Positions 8,152 through 16,731 of a stretch of 64,000 nt of DNA are shown here, in pieces. A model generated the notes under the pieces. The model saw nothing but the letters and a program-made list of their open reading frames with translations, made no database searches and had not been told where the DNA came from. Within the stretch, counting starts at the first letter, position 1; each line of letters opens with the position of its first letter. Source of the stretch: Chitinophaga sp. CB10 (GTDB lineage Bacteria > Bacteroidota > Bacteroidia > Chitinophagales > Chitinophagaceae); the NCBI GenBank assembly GCA_001870995.2, contig MLAV02000001.1:682001-746000 (forward strand), read 5' to 3'. Position numbers and translations under genes: made by a program.

Positions 8152-8286
8152 TATTGAATAACCACACAAACAATTAACTGCGACCATAAAGGGAAGCATG
8201 GCTTGTGCCGCTGTACGCCTGCGTAACAGGGAACGGACCATTATTGCTCAAAAATCAATCAGCTAAACCTCCTTAATCACCATCTT

Positions 8287-11200
8287 ATGCTACAACGATT
8301 ATTACTATTTATGCTCGTGTTGTTAGGTCCGCTAACCGGATTCGCGCAATCACGCACCGTTACGGGTACGGTTTACTCGGCCAGGGATAAGGAACCGCTG
8401 CCCGGCGCCACCATTGTAGTCAAAGGCACTTCCAATGGTACCGCTACCGGCCCCGATGGCTCTTTCCGCCTGGAAGTAAAAGACCCCGCCGCCACCACGC
8501 TGGTGGTAACCTATGTGGGTATGACACCGCAGGAAGTGGGTATAACGGCTACGCCTATACGTGTAGAACTGACCTCTTCCAGTAAAGATATTGACGAAGT
8601 GGTAGTCATTGCCTACGGTACCGGTAAAAAGAACTCACTCACCGGTTCCGTGGCCACCATCAAAGGCGACGCCCTCGAAAACCGGCAGATATCCAGCGTG
8701 TCCCGCGGCTTGCAAGGCCAGGTAGCAGGCGTGCAAAGCACCGCCCAGAGCGGTCAGCCAGGTACGGACGCTACCATCCGCATCCGCGGGGTAGGCTCCA
8801 TCAACGCCTCCTCCGATCCGTTGTACGTAGTGGATGGCGCCCCCTACCTCGGTAGCATTAACGCCATCAACCCCTCCGATATCGAGTCCATCTCCGTCCT
8901 CAAAGATGCCGCCTCCAGCGCCCTCTACGGCTCGCGCGGCGCTAACGGCGTTATCATCATCACCACCAAAAAAGGAAAAGGACAGGGTACCACCATCAAC
9001 GCCCGCGTAAGCCAGGGGTACTCCAAACGCGCCGTGGATAATTATAAAACCATGAGCACGGACGATTACTTCCGCCTCTACTGGGAAGCCCTCCGCAATA
9101 CCGGCATCACCAACGGGCTGAGTCCTGCCCAGGCCGCCGCCAGCGCCAGCTCCAACGTCGTGGGCGACCTCGGCATCAACCCTTACGGTACCGCCTATCC
9201 GCAGCCGGTAGGTACGGACGGTAAACTCGTGCAAGGCGCGCATACCCTCTGGAACGACGACTGGGACAAAGCCATGCAACGCACCGGCCACCGCACCCAG
9301 GCTGACCTCAGCATCAGCGGTACCAGCGAAAAATCCCGCTACTATATCGCCGGCGGATACCTGGACGATCAGGGTATCTACCTCGGCTCCGGCTTCAAAC
9401 GATATACCGTACGCTCCAACGTGGAACTGGACGCTAAAAAATGGCTGAAAGTAGGCCTCAACCTCGCCGGCGCACACTCGGACCAGCAGGCGCCTCCTTC
9501 TGAAGACAGCCGCTCCGATAACTACGTGAACTACGGCCGCCTCATGCCGTCCTTTTACCCGATCTATCAGCGCGATCCCGCTACCGGCGCTTATGTACAT
9601 GATGCCGCCGGCAACCGCGTGTTCGATTACGGCGACTACCGCCCAAGCGCCAGCAACCCTAACACCAACCTGGTGCAAACCGCCGATATCGATAAACACA
9701 ATGTACTCCGGGACGATATCTCCGCCCGCGTGTACGGCGAAGCCACCATCTGGGACCAGCTGAAATTTAAAACCACTTATAGTGCCGACTACTCCCAGCG
9801 CATGACCCACGACTATACCAACCCGACGCTGGGCTTCGATGCCCCCATCGGCGGTACCGTGGCGCGTGGCAGCTACCGCACCTTCAGCTGGACATGGAAC
9901 AACATCTTCACCTACGATAAAACTTTCGACGAAAAACATCATATCAGCATCCTCGCTGGCCAGGAAGCCTATAAATACAAATTCACCTTCCTGGAAGGTA
10001 ACCGCTCCGGCTTCTCCCTGCCCGGCCTGGACGAGCCTGCGGACGCCTCCGTACTGCTGGGCTTCACCGGCTATACCGATGCAACCAGCATCTCCAGTTA
10101 CCTCTCCCGCGTAGAGTATGACTATAAAGGCAAATACTTCTTCTCCGGATCACTGCGCCGCGACGGTTCTTCCAGGTTCTCGCCTGACCGCCGCTGGGGT
10201 ACCTTCTGGTCCATCGGTGGTTCCTGGAAAATGACGGAAGAAGCCTGGCTGAAGAGCAGCAACTGGCTCGACCTCCTGACGCTCCGCGCCAGCTACGGCG
10301 CCCAGGGTAACGATAACCTCGGTTCCTTCTACGGCTACAAAGCGCTGTACGTAGTGAACAGCAACCTCGGCGAAGGAGGTACCTACCGCGATACGCTGGC
10401 CAACAGCAACCTGAAATGGGAAACAAACCTCAACCTCAACGTAGGGGTGGACTGGTCCATGTTCAATAACCGCTTCGGCGGTACCGTGGAGTTCTTTGAG
10501 CGCAAATCCAAAGACCTCCTGTATCAGCAGCCACTGGCGCCTTCCACCGGTTATCCGTCTATTGCCCGTAACATCGGCGCCCTGCGTAACCGTGGGGTAG
10601 ATATTACCTTACGCGGCGTGCCGGTTAACACCCGTGACTTCAACTGGACGATCGAATTGAACGCGACCCATTACAAGAACGTCGTTACCTCTCTCCCGCA
10701 AAAAGAAATTATCAGCGGCACCAAGAAGCTGATGGAAGGCAAATCCATCTACGAATTCTACCTGCGCCAATGGGCCGGTGTGGATGAAAAAACAGGCGCG
10801 CCGCTCTGGTATGTGATTGATGCGAACGGTAATAAAACCACTACTTCCAACTATGCCGCCGGCACCCTGGCCTACGCTGGTTCTGCGCTGCCGGACCTCT
10901 ATGGCGGTATCAACAACACCTTTACTTATAAAGGCCTGTCGTTCTCCTTCATGTGGGCGTATAGCCTGGGCGGTAAGGTGCTCGACAACGATTATCCGTT
11001 CCTGATGCATACCGGTAACAACTTTGGCCGTGCATGGTCCGCCGAAATGCTGAACCGCTGGACGCCGGAGAATACCAAAACCGATGTGCCGGCGCTCACG
11101 ACCAATAATACCAACTGGACTTCCGCTTCCACCCGTTTCCTCTACGATGCATCCTATGCGCGTCTGAAAACGGTGAACCTGAGCTATCAGCTGCCTAAGG

Positions 11201-11373
11201 CCCTGATGGATAAAGCCCACCTGAATGGTATTACCGTGTACGTGCAGGGCGAAAACCTCATCACCATTTATAATCACAAGGGTATGGATCCCGAACAGGC
11301 TGTCAGCGGTGTAACCTACTACCGTTATCCGGCTATCAAATCCGTATCTGCTGGTATTAACCTTAGCTTCTAA
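8287..11373 (+). CDS. SusC/RagA-type TonB-dependent outer-membrane transporter
   Basis: An outer-membrane active importer of 1028 residues. In order: signal peptide (1-21, ending GFAQ), carboxypeptidase-regulatory-like domain (VTGTVYSARDKEPLPGATIVVKGT, about 24-95), TonB box/plug region (DEVVVIAYGTGKKNSLTGSVATI, then the SusC signature LYVVDGAPY...INPSDIESISVLKDAASSALYGSRGANGVIIITTKKG, about 100-230) and a 22-strand barrel ending in F. It forms a pair with the SusD-like gene 10 bases downstream. No glycoside hydrolase or regulator is adjacent, so the cargo is not predictable from neighbours; a Cys-rich leader ORF upstream hints at a sulfur-linked role (inference only). Confidence 0.95.
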   Translation: MLQRLLLFMLVLLGPLTGFAQSRTVTGTVYSARDKEPLPGATIVVKGTSNGTATGPDGSFRLEVKDPAATTLVVTYVGMTPQEVGITATPIRVELTSSSKDIDEVVVIAYGTGKKNSLTGSVATIKGDALENRQISSVSRGLQGQVAGVQSTAQSGQPGTDATIRIRGVGSINASSDPLYVVDGAPYLGSINAINPSDIESISVLKDAASSALYGSRGANGVIIITTKKGKGQGTTINARVSQGYSKRAVDNYKTMSTDDYFRLYWEALRNTGITNGLSPAQAAASASSNVVGDLGINPYGTAYPQPVGTDGKLVQGAHTLWNDDWDKAMQRTGHRTQADLSISGTSEKSRYYIAGGYLDDQGIYLGSGFKRYTVRSNVELDAKKWLKVGLNLAGAHSDQQAPPSEDSRSDNYVNYGRLMPSFYPIYQRDPATGAYVHDAAGNRVFDYGDYRPSASNPNTNLVQTADIDKHNVLRDDISARVYGEATIWDQLKFKTTYSADYSQRMTHDYTNPTLGFDAPIGGTVARGSYRTFSWTWNNIFTYDKTFDEKHHISILAGQEAYKYKFTFLEGNRSGFSLPGLDEPADASVLLGFTGYTDATSISSYLSRVEYDYKGKYFFSGSLRRDGSSRFSPDRRWGTFWSIGGSWKMTEEAWLKSSNWLDLLTLRASYGAQGNDNLGSFYGYKALYVVNSNLGEGGTYRDTLANSNLKWETNLNLNVGVDWSMFNNRFGGTVEFFERKSKDLLYQQPLAPSTGYPSIARNIGALRNRGVDITLRGVPVNTRDFNWTIELNATHYKNVVTSLPQKEIISGTKKLMEGKSIYEFYLRQWAGVDEKTGAPLWYVIDANGNKTTTSNYAAGTLAYAGSALPDLYGGINNTFTYKGLSFSFMWAYSLGGKVLDNDYPFLMHTGNNFGRAWSAEMLNRWTPENTKTDVPALTTNNTNWTSASTRFLYDASYARLKTVNLSYQLPKALMDKAHLNGITVYVQGENLITIYNHKGMDPEQAVSGVTYYRYPAIKSVSAGINLSF

Positions 11374-11383
11374 AAACTGAACC

Positions 11384-12886
11384 ATGAAAAAGAACAGATA
11401 TATTCTAACCGCTATATTGGGCGCCGGGTTGCTGGTATCGTGCAGCAAGAGCTTCCTGGATCAGAACCCAACCAACCAGGTGCCGGAAGAACAGGTATTT
11501 ACCACCGCCGATAACGTGGAAACGGTGATCAATGGTACCTGGTCCTACGCCATGGAAACCTTCTTCACCTTTTCCGTGCCGGGGTTTACCTCCATCCTCC
11601 GCGCCAGCGACGCGATGGGCAGCGATGTGGCCATCACCACCAAATACGGCTTGCGTGACGCCTATACGTTTGTGGAAATGGTGGACAATACCAAAAACCG
11701 CGTGAGCGCCTACTGGACCATCCTCTATAAAGTGATCGATAATGCAAACAGCATCATCGCCCGGGTGGACGGCGTTACAGGCGATGAAGCCAAGAAGGCG
11801 CGCCTCAAAGGCCAGGCCTACGCCCTCCGCGGCTGGTGCTACCTGACCCTCGCTTCTTTCTACCAGTTCAACCCTATCGTGGATCCAAACGCGAAGGCAG
11901 TGCCTATCTACCTGACGCCTACCACGCCGGATACCAAAGGCAATCCCCGCGCTACCATCAAACAGGTGTACGATCAGGCCATTGCTGACCTGGTTGCAGC
12001 AGAGCCGCTCGTGCAGGGCTATAGCCGTGGCGATGCCAGCAAGAAATATAAAATCGATATCAACGTAGTGGAAGGCCTGCTGGCCAGGGCTTACCTCCAA
12101 ACCCAGCAGTGGACGCTCGCGCAGCAGAAAGCGGCAGCCGCCAGGGTAGGCTACCCGCTGATGTCGCCGGATGATTACCTGAAAGGTTTCAACGATGTAA
12201 GCAATGCGGAATGGATCTGGGGGCACCCGCAAACGCCCAACCAGAGCAACGCCAGCTACAACTTCCATTTCCTGGATGTAAGCTCCCCGGGCTCTTACTA
12301 CTATAGCTTCATGGCGGATCCTTTCTTCAAAAATTTCTTCGATAACGGTGACGTACGTACGAAATTATTTGACTGGGATACCCTGCCTTCCCAGGAAGGT
12401 TACCTGCGCTATAAAAAATTCCGTTTCCGGGATGAAACCGCGCTGATAGGCGACTTCGTGCTGATGCGCTCCGGCGAAATGGCGCTGATCGAAGCCGAGG
12501 CCTATGCCCGCTCCGGTAATACCGCCGCCGCTGCCGCCAGGCTGAATGAACTGCGTACGGCCCGTAGCGCGTACAACTACGTTCCGGGCGCCGGCAATAT
12601 CATCGATACCATCCTCGTGGAGCGCCGCAAGGAGCTCTGGGGCGAAGGCTTCTCCCTGTCCGATATCATCCGTACCAACGGAACCGTGGTGCGCAAAGCA
12701 TTCACCGCCTACAACGGTACGGATTCTGTGATCAATGTACCCCGTGGCAACGGTACTTTCAAACAGGTGAAAGCCAAAGGCCACCGCACCCTGCGCTTCC
12801 CGGACGGTACGCCGTTTGTGCCGCAGAGCAAGTACTACTTATTCTCCATTCCGTTATCCGAAGTGCAGAATAACCCGAATCTGTAA
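11384..12886 (+). CDS. SusD/RagB-like surface lipoprotein
   Basis: The ligand-capturing lid of the SusC transporter, anchored outside the outer membrane. The 500 residues have a lipoprotein signal with lipobox LVSC (Cys20), followed by the usual SusD start (KSFLDQNPTNQVPEEQVFTTADNVETVINGTW) and TPR-like helices (AKKARLKGQAYALRGWCYLTLASFYQFNPI). The C-terminal part carries EMALIEAEAYARSG and the family end motif LVERRKELWGEGFSLSDIIR. It follows susC by 10 bases and is followed by a clear stem-loop terminator, so the unit is a simple two-gene operon with no enzyme attached. Confidence 0.95.
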   Translation: MKKNRYILTAILGAGLLVSCSKSFLDQNPTNQVPEEQVFTTADNVETVINGTWSYAMETFFTFSVPGFTSILRASDAMGSDVAITTKYGLRDAYTFVEMVDNTKNRVSAYWTILYKVIDNANSIIARVDGVTGDEAKKARLKGQAYALRGWCYLTLASFYQFNPIVDPNAKAVPIYLTPTTPDTKGNPRATIKQVYDQAIADLVAAEPLVQGYSRGDASKKYKIDINVVEGLLARAYLQTQQWTLAQQKAAAARVGYPLMSPDDYLKGFNDVSNAEWIWGHPQTPNQSNASYNFHFLDVSSPGSYYYSFMADPFFKNFFDNGDVRTKLFDWDTLPSQEGYLRYKKFRFRDETALIGDFVLMRSGEMALIEAEAYARSGNTAAAAARLNELRTARSAYNYVPGAGNIIDTILVERRKELWGEGFSLSDIIRTNGTVVRKAFTAYNGTDSVINVPRGNGTFKQVKAKGHRTLRFPDGTPFVPQSKYYLFSIPLSEVQNNPNL

Positions 12887-12912
12887 GTATTCCGATTGTT
12901 GATTTAAATGAT

Positions 12913-12937
12913 AAAAGACGCTGTCATGGCGTCTTTT
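12913..12937. terminator. Terminator of the susCD unit
   Basis: Perfect 9-bp stem AAAAGACGC/GCGTCTTTT with a 7-base loop, followed by GTCGTTTTG. The A-run/T-run symmetry lets it work in both directions, between susD and the convergent methyltransferase gene. Confidence 0.8.
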
Positions 12938-12976
12938 GTCGTTTTGTAACCGCTTGTTTTTTTGGGGGAGAAAAGA

Positions 12977-13540
12977 TTAATATACGAATGGCAGTAAACG
13001 TTTCGTCCTCGCCATATATTCACTATACTCACTGCCGAAATTTTCCAGTAGCACTTTTTCCTCCACGTTCATCCTGTACAGGAATGCCGCAAATACAGGA
13101 ATGACGCCTACTGCCAGGCTGATCCAGTTGTTAAGGCTGATGCCATAGCCCACGAAAGAGAGGAGGGAAGCGGCATACGACGGATGGCGAACATACTTGT
13201 ACATCCCATCCTTCTTCACCTGGTGCCCTTCCCGGATGCGGACGGATACAGTGAAAAACTGCCCCAGGCTTAGCACTGCCGCCAGGCGCAACACAATGCC
13301 CAGCAGGATGATGCCCAGGCCGGCGTACAGCATCGTTTGGTAGGATGGCGCGATGGGCGTGCGGTTCAGCGCAGCAATGTTGCCAGCGGCAATAATGCTC
13401 ACGATGATGACGATCCAGATGATCACCAGGCTCCCGCTGTCCTTGCGGGTCTTGTCCGAACTGCTGCCCCGCATCACGCGGTTCAGTACGATTTCAGAGA
13501 ACAACCATAGTAAGTACACAAATGTTGCGGGCGTATTCAT
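12977..13540 (-). CDS. Isoprenylcysteine carboxyl methyltransferase-like membrane protein
   Basis: A membrane methyltransferase-fold protein of 187 residues from the ATG at 13540 (MNTPATFVYLLWLFSE); an upstream in-frame start at 13621 would add 27 polar residues and is less likely. It has four to five hydrophobic segments and the ICMT/PEMT C-terminal signature: RIREGHQVKKDGMYKYVRHPSYAASLLSF (SAM-binding RHP motif) and VEEKVLLENFGSEYSEYMARTKRLLPFVY. Bacterial members methylate varied or unknown acceptors; no prenylated protein is implied. It is divergent from the thioredoxin gene. Confidence 0.85.
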   Translation of the reverse strand: MNTPATFVYLLWLFSEIVLNRVMRGSSSDKTRKDSGSLVIIWIVIIVSIIAAGNIAALNRTPIAPSYQTMLYAGLGIILLGIVLRLAAVLSLGQFFTVSVRIREGHQVKKDGMYKYVRHPSYAASLLSFVGYGISLNNWISLAVGVIPVFAAFLYRMNVEEKVLLENFGSEYSEYMARTKRLLPFVY

Positions 13541-13649
13541 AGCGAAAGTATTAGGTTCCAAAATATACAAATAATTCCTGATACCTTGCCGGGGGCCTGC
13601 TTTTGTTTCTTTCCCCTTCATCCCTTACATTGCGGTAAAATACGGAACT

Positions 13650-13946
13650 ATGGAAAATCTGCAGACGTTAATCCAATCCTCCACGCCGCTGTTAATCGAT
13701 TGCTTTGCTACCTGGTGCGGCCCGTGTAAAATGGTACCGCCCATCTTAAAGGAAGTGAAGGACAAACTGGGCGACCGTCTCCGTATCATCAAAATCGATG
13801 TCGATAAAAATCCGCAATTATCCGCCCAATGGCAGATCAGCAGCATACCTACATTATTACTCTTCCGGGAAGGGAAGTTGTTATGGCGGCAGAGTGGAGT
13901 AGTGCCGGCCCATCAGCTGCTGCCCTTATTGCAGCAGCATATTTGA
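13650..13946 (+). CDS. trxA: Thioredoxin
   Basis: A cytoplasmic disulfide reductase of 98 residues, slightly short for the family but complete. The active site WCGPCK (Cys23, Cys26) and the cis-proline loop SSIPTLLLFREGK are present. A half-matching promoter (TTTG at 13602-13605, 19 bases, TTACATTG) sits upstream. The gene ends in a perfect 15-bp terminator and is apparently monocistronic. It is one of probably several thioredoxins in the genome, so the symbol is by similarity only. Confidence 0.92.
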   Translation: MENLQTLIQSSTPLLIDCFATWCGPCKMVPPILKEVKDKLGDRLRIIKIDVDKNPQLSAQWQISSIPTLLLFREGKLLWRQSGVVPAHQLLPLLQQHI

Positions 13947-13952
13947 TGCAAC

Positions 13953-13985
13953 AAAAAAGCAGCGGTTCGTAACCGCTGCTTTTTT
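13953..13985. terminator. Bidirectional terminator between trxA and the lipoprotein gene
   Basis: Perfect 15-bp stem (13953-13967 with 13971-13985), three-base loop CGT, six A on one side and six T on the other. It can end both trxA and the convergent lipoprotein transcript. Confidence 0.9.
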
Positions 13986-14000
13986 ATGATGAGGAAGGTC

Positions 14001-15158
14001 TTAGATATTGTTGTAGAAAGTTCTTAATTCCCTTTCCAGGTCACTGTAAATCGGTTTGGTGAACTCGAGGAAGAGCTGGTCCGGCGGTGGCGGCGCCATT
14101 TCCCGGCCGCCTATCTGCCGCAGGTCTTCTTCGCTGAGGGCGCGCTTGTCGCCTTTGTAATACCCGTACTCATTCAGCCAGGTGAAGCTGCCGGGGATGC
14201 GGTTCTGCCGCAGCGTCTGCCCGTTGGCGGTAGCAATAATACGGTAGTCCAGCAGTCCTTTGGAAACAACGGTTTGTTTCGTCAAAAAGAGTGTAGCCTT
14301 CACCGTTATATATTGTTTGATCTCCTTACCACTGGTATCCTTTACCACGCCATCCTGTATTTCCCTGCTCACATCGCGCTGTACGCGGTCCACATAGGTT
14401 TGGCCCACCACAAAATCGAAGAAGCGCAGTTCCAGGTATTCGTCTGCCGGAATGTTATTGGCGGCGGCATAGCGGTCGTCATAAAACTGCACAAACCGGT
14501 TGATGTTCTGCCGCTGCACGCTTTGCACGAGGTAATCCCGGAACTGGTCCGCCGAAAACTGGAAATAAGGGGAACGCACTTCCAGCTGGCTGATCACCAC
14601 ACGCACTACGCCCAGGTTAAAAGCCTCTTCCTTCAGCGCTTTGGTATCGCGGAAGTTAGGCACGAGCTTTTCCGCGGCGGCAAATTCGCTGTAAGCCTGG
14701 CGGGCGCTGGCTTTATCGCCGTTGTTGAGCAGTTGCACGCCACGGTCGTAACGCACTTCTGCGGCATTTTCCTGGGCCCCGGTGATGGCGGCGGAATAAT
14801 CCTTCGGCTGTACCACGGTAAGGGCGGCAGGGGAGGATTTAATGGCGTTATAGAGATGCTGCATTTGCCGGTATTCGGACCGTACGCTTTCCCATTTAAG
14901 TTCGTTGTTGGAGCGCAGCAGCTGGTTTACCCGCTCTTCGTGCTGTTGCAGGGAATGCTGGTAGGCGGCCGGCAGCAGTTGCAGGGCCTTGGCGTCGTTG
15001 GGGCGCTTTTGCAGCTTTTTGACGAAGGTTTGCACGGCCTCATCGTAGCGGCCTTTGTTGTACAGCTTTTCGCCTGACTTGCAGGCGCACAGGCACAGCA
15101 ATGCCAGTCCGCAAAGCAGGGCTTGCAGCTGACGGTAGGATGGGAGATGAACTTTCAC
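14001..15158 (-). CDS. Uncharacterised lipoprotein with TPR-like repeats
   Basis: I do not recognise a specific family. The 385 residues begin with a lipoprotein signal (hydrophobic run ALLCGLALLCLCAC, lipid Cys at about 26). Helical repeat segments follow: KLYNKGRYDEAVQTFVKKLQKRPNDAKAL (about 30-58) and YDRGVQLLNNGDKASARQAYSEFAAAEKLVPNF (about 137-169), both of TPR type. The C-terminal half is predicted beta-rich (SQLEVRSPYFQFSADQFRDYLVQSV, then KQYITVKATLFLT). It is probably in the envelope, facing the periplasm. The gene lies 35 bases after smpB on the same strand and may share its transcript. Confidence 0.75.
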   Translation of the reverse strand: MKVHLPSYRQLQALLCGLALLCLCACKSGEKLYNKGRYDEAVQTFVKKLQKRPNDAKALQLLPAAYQHSLQQHEERVNQLLRSNNELKWESVRSEYRQMQHLYNAIKSSPAALTVVQPKDYSAAITGAQENAAEVRYDRGVQLLNNGDKASARQAYSEFAAAEKLVPNFRDTKALKEEAFNLGVVRVVISQLEVRSPYFQFSADQFRDYLVQSVQRQNINRFVQFYDDRYAAANNIPADEYLELRFFDFVVGQTYVDRVQRDVSREIQDGVVKDTSGKEIKQYITVKATLFLTKQTVVSKGLLDYRIIATANGQTLRQNRIPGSFTWLNEYGYYKGDKRALSEEDLRQIGGREMAPPPPDQLFLEFTKPIYSDLERELRTFYNNI

Positions 15159-15193
15159 TTGAAAAGGGTTTATGGGATAAATGATAGGTGCAA

Positions 15194-15631
15194 CTATTTG
15201 AATTGTCGCCTCAGTTCTCTGTCCGACTCACGTTGTTTGATGGACTCGCGTTTATCATGCAGTTTCTTACCCTTACCCAGTCCGATTTCCATTTTAGCGA
15301 GGCTTTTCTCATTGATGAAGATACGCAGCGGCACAATGGTATAGCCTTTCTCCTTGATCTTGTTCTCCAGTTTGCGGAGTTCTTTTTTGGTGAGGAGTAA
15401 TTTCCTTTCCCGGAGGGGATCGTGGTTGGCGGCGGTGCCGTGGGAGTATTCTGCGATGTGCAGACTCTTAACAAACAATTCTCCTTTGTGGAAATAGCAG
15501 AAAGCGTCATTAAAGCTCACCTTTCCCAGACGGATGGATTTGATCTCCGTTCCGGTCAATACAATGCCGGCAATATACTTGTCTTCTATTGCGTACTCAA
15601 AATATGCCGATCTGTTTCTTAATTCTGCCAT
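15194..15631 (-). CDS. smpB: SsrA-binding protein SmpB
   Basis: The tmRNA partner that brings SsrA to stalled ribosomes for rescue and tagging. At 145 residues it has the normal length, with the oligonucleotide-binding core (YFEYAIEDKYIAGIVLTGTEIKSIRLGKVSFNDAFCYFHKGELFV) and the conserved HDPLRERKLLLTKKELRKL and KEKGYTIVPLRIFINEKSLAKMEIGLGKGKKLHDKRESIKQR blocks. The basic C-terminal tail that enters the decoding centre is intact. It lies downstream of accD with a 16-bp perfect hairpin between them. Confidence 0.97.
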   Translation of the reverse strand: MAELRNRSAYFEYAIEDKYIAGIVLTGTEIKSIRLGKVSFNDAFCYFHKGELFVKSLHIAEYSHGTAANHDPLRERKLLLTKKELRKLENKIKEKGYTIVPLRIFINEKSLAKMEIGLGKGKKLHDKRESIKQRESDRELRRQFK

Positions 15632-15648
15632 AGTGATTGCTTACAAAA

Positions 15649-15693
15649 ATGCTTTATGGATTTGCAGTGTGTGGCTCCAAATCCATAAAGCAT
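15649..15693. terminator. 16-bp perfect hairpin between accD and smpB
   Basis: ATGCTTTATGGATTTG (15649-15664) has an exact inverse copy at 15678-15693 with a 13-base loop. On the minus strand it is followed by TTTTGTAA, so it probably terminates accD and separates it from smpB. The stem is AT-rich, which also allows a regulatory dyad. Confidence 0.6.
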
Positions 15694-15705
15694 GCAATGT
15701 AAAGG

Positions 15706-16554
15706 TTATTTTTTGAACAGGGAGAGTACTGTTGCCAGTTTGGTCTTCAGTTCTTTCCTGTCGATAATAAAATCGAGGAAGCCGTGCTCCAGGAGGAATT
15801 CCGCGCTTTGGAAGCCTTCCGGAAGATCTTTCTTGATAGTTTCCTTGATGATCCTCGGACCGGCAAACCCGATCAGGGCGCCCGGTTCGGCCACGTTGAG
15901 GTCGCCCAGCATCGCATAGGATGCAGTAACGCCACCGGTGGTAGGATCGGTCATCAGGGAAATATAAGGTAGCTGCGCTTCAGCCAGCTGGGTTAATTTA
16001 GCGGAGGTTTTAGCCATCTGCATCAGCGAAAACGCACTTTCCATCATACGGGCGCCGCCGGATTTGGAAATGATCATCAATGGCTTCCTGTTCGCAATGC
16101 AGTAATCGATGGAACGGGAAATTTTCTCACCTACAACGGAACCCATGGAACCGCCGATGAAGTTGAAATCCATACATGCCACCACGAGGTCGTTCCCTAA
16201 CACAGTGCCTGTACCCACGGTCATGGCGTCTTTCAGGCCGGATTTCTTCTGAGCGTCTTTCAGCCTTTCGCTGTAAGGCTTCAGGTCTTTAAAGCCCAGG
16301 AAATCAGTAGGGTTAATATTTGGAAACAGCTCTTCGAACTGACCTTCATCAAAGATGATCTCAAAGTACTCTGCAGAATTGATACGGTTGTGGTAGTTGC
16401 ATTTATCACAAACGTAATAATGCTCCTTCAGATCCTTAACAGTGGTGGTTTTCTTACAGTTCGGGCATTTGTGCCATAAGCCATCAGGAGCTTCTTTCTT
16501 CTCACTGGTGGTGGTGGAAATGCCTTGTTTAATTCGCTTAAACCAGCTTGACAT
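15706..16554 (-). CDS. accD: Acetyl-CoA carboxylase carboxyltransferase subunit beta
   Basis: Part of the carboxyltransferase that makes malonyl-CoA for fatty-acid synthesis in the cytoplasm. The 282 residues start with the four-cysteine zinc ribbon (Cys30, Cys33, Cys49, Cys52: KCPNCKK and CDKCNYHN), followed by the crotonase-like domain with MDFNFIGGSMGSVVGEKI, SKSGGARMMESAFSLMQMAK and TDPTTGGVTASYAMLGD. The partner accA is not in the window. It is followed by an AT-rich terminator-like hairpin, then smpB. Confidence 0.97.
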   Translation of the reverse strand: MSSWFKRIKQGISTTTSEKKEAPDGLWHKCPNCKKTTTVKDLKEHYYVCDKCNYHNRINSAEYFEIIFDEGQFEELFPNINPTDFLGFKDLKPYSERLKDAQKKSGLKDAMTVGTGTVLGNDLVVACMDFNFIGGSMGSVVGEKISRSIDYCIANRKPLMIISKSGGARMMESAFSLMQMAKTSAKLTQLAEAQLPYISLMTDPTTGGVTASYAMLGDLNVAEPGALIGFAGPRIIKETIKKDLPEGFQSAEFLLEHGFLDFIIDRKELKTKLATVLSLFKK

Positions 16555-16679
16555 ATTCTTCTGTTAGATTAGAAAATAGTGGTGCAAGATACGAATTAAT
16601 GAATTATTTAGATAAAAAATCAAATAATTATAATATAATACGTTATAGATCAGAGAAATTTAGCACCTTTTAAACGGAA

Positions 16680-16710
16680 AAACGCCCCTACCGGTGGGGT
16701 AGGAGCGTTT
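16680..16710 (-). terminator. Terminator of the aldolase gene
   Basis: 13-bp stem (16680-16692 with 16698-16710) with one G-U pair in the minus-strand RNA and a five-base loop, followed by TTTTCCG. It lies 22 bases after the aldolase stop. Confidence 0.8.
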
Positions 16711-16731
16711 CCTGCATTATTTCTCAACGAA

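Noticed and set aside
8635..9942. Long open frame (435 codons) on the minus strand inside susC
   Set aside because: It is antisense to a clear SusC and its composition (Gly, Val, Ala, His rich, no motif) is what GC-rich codon positions give in the opposite strand.
8287..12886. Orphan SusC/SusD pair as a PUL
   Set aside because: No hydrolase, glycan-binding protein or regulator is within reach; calling it a PUL would overstate the evidence.
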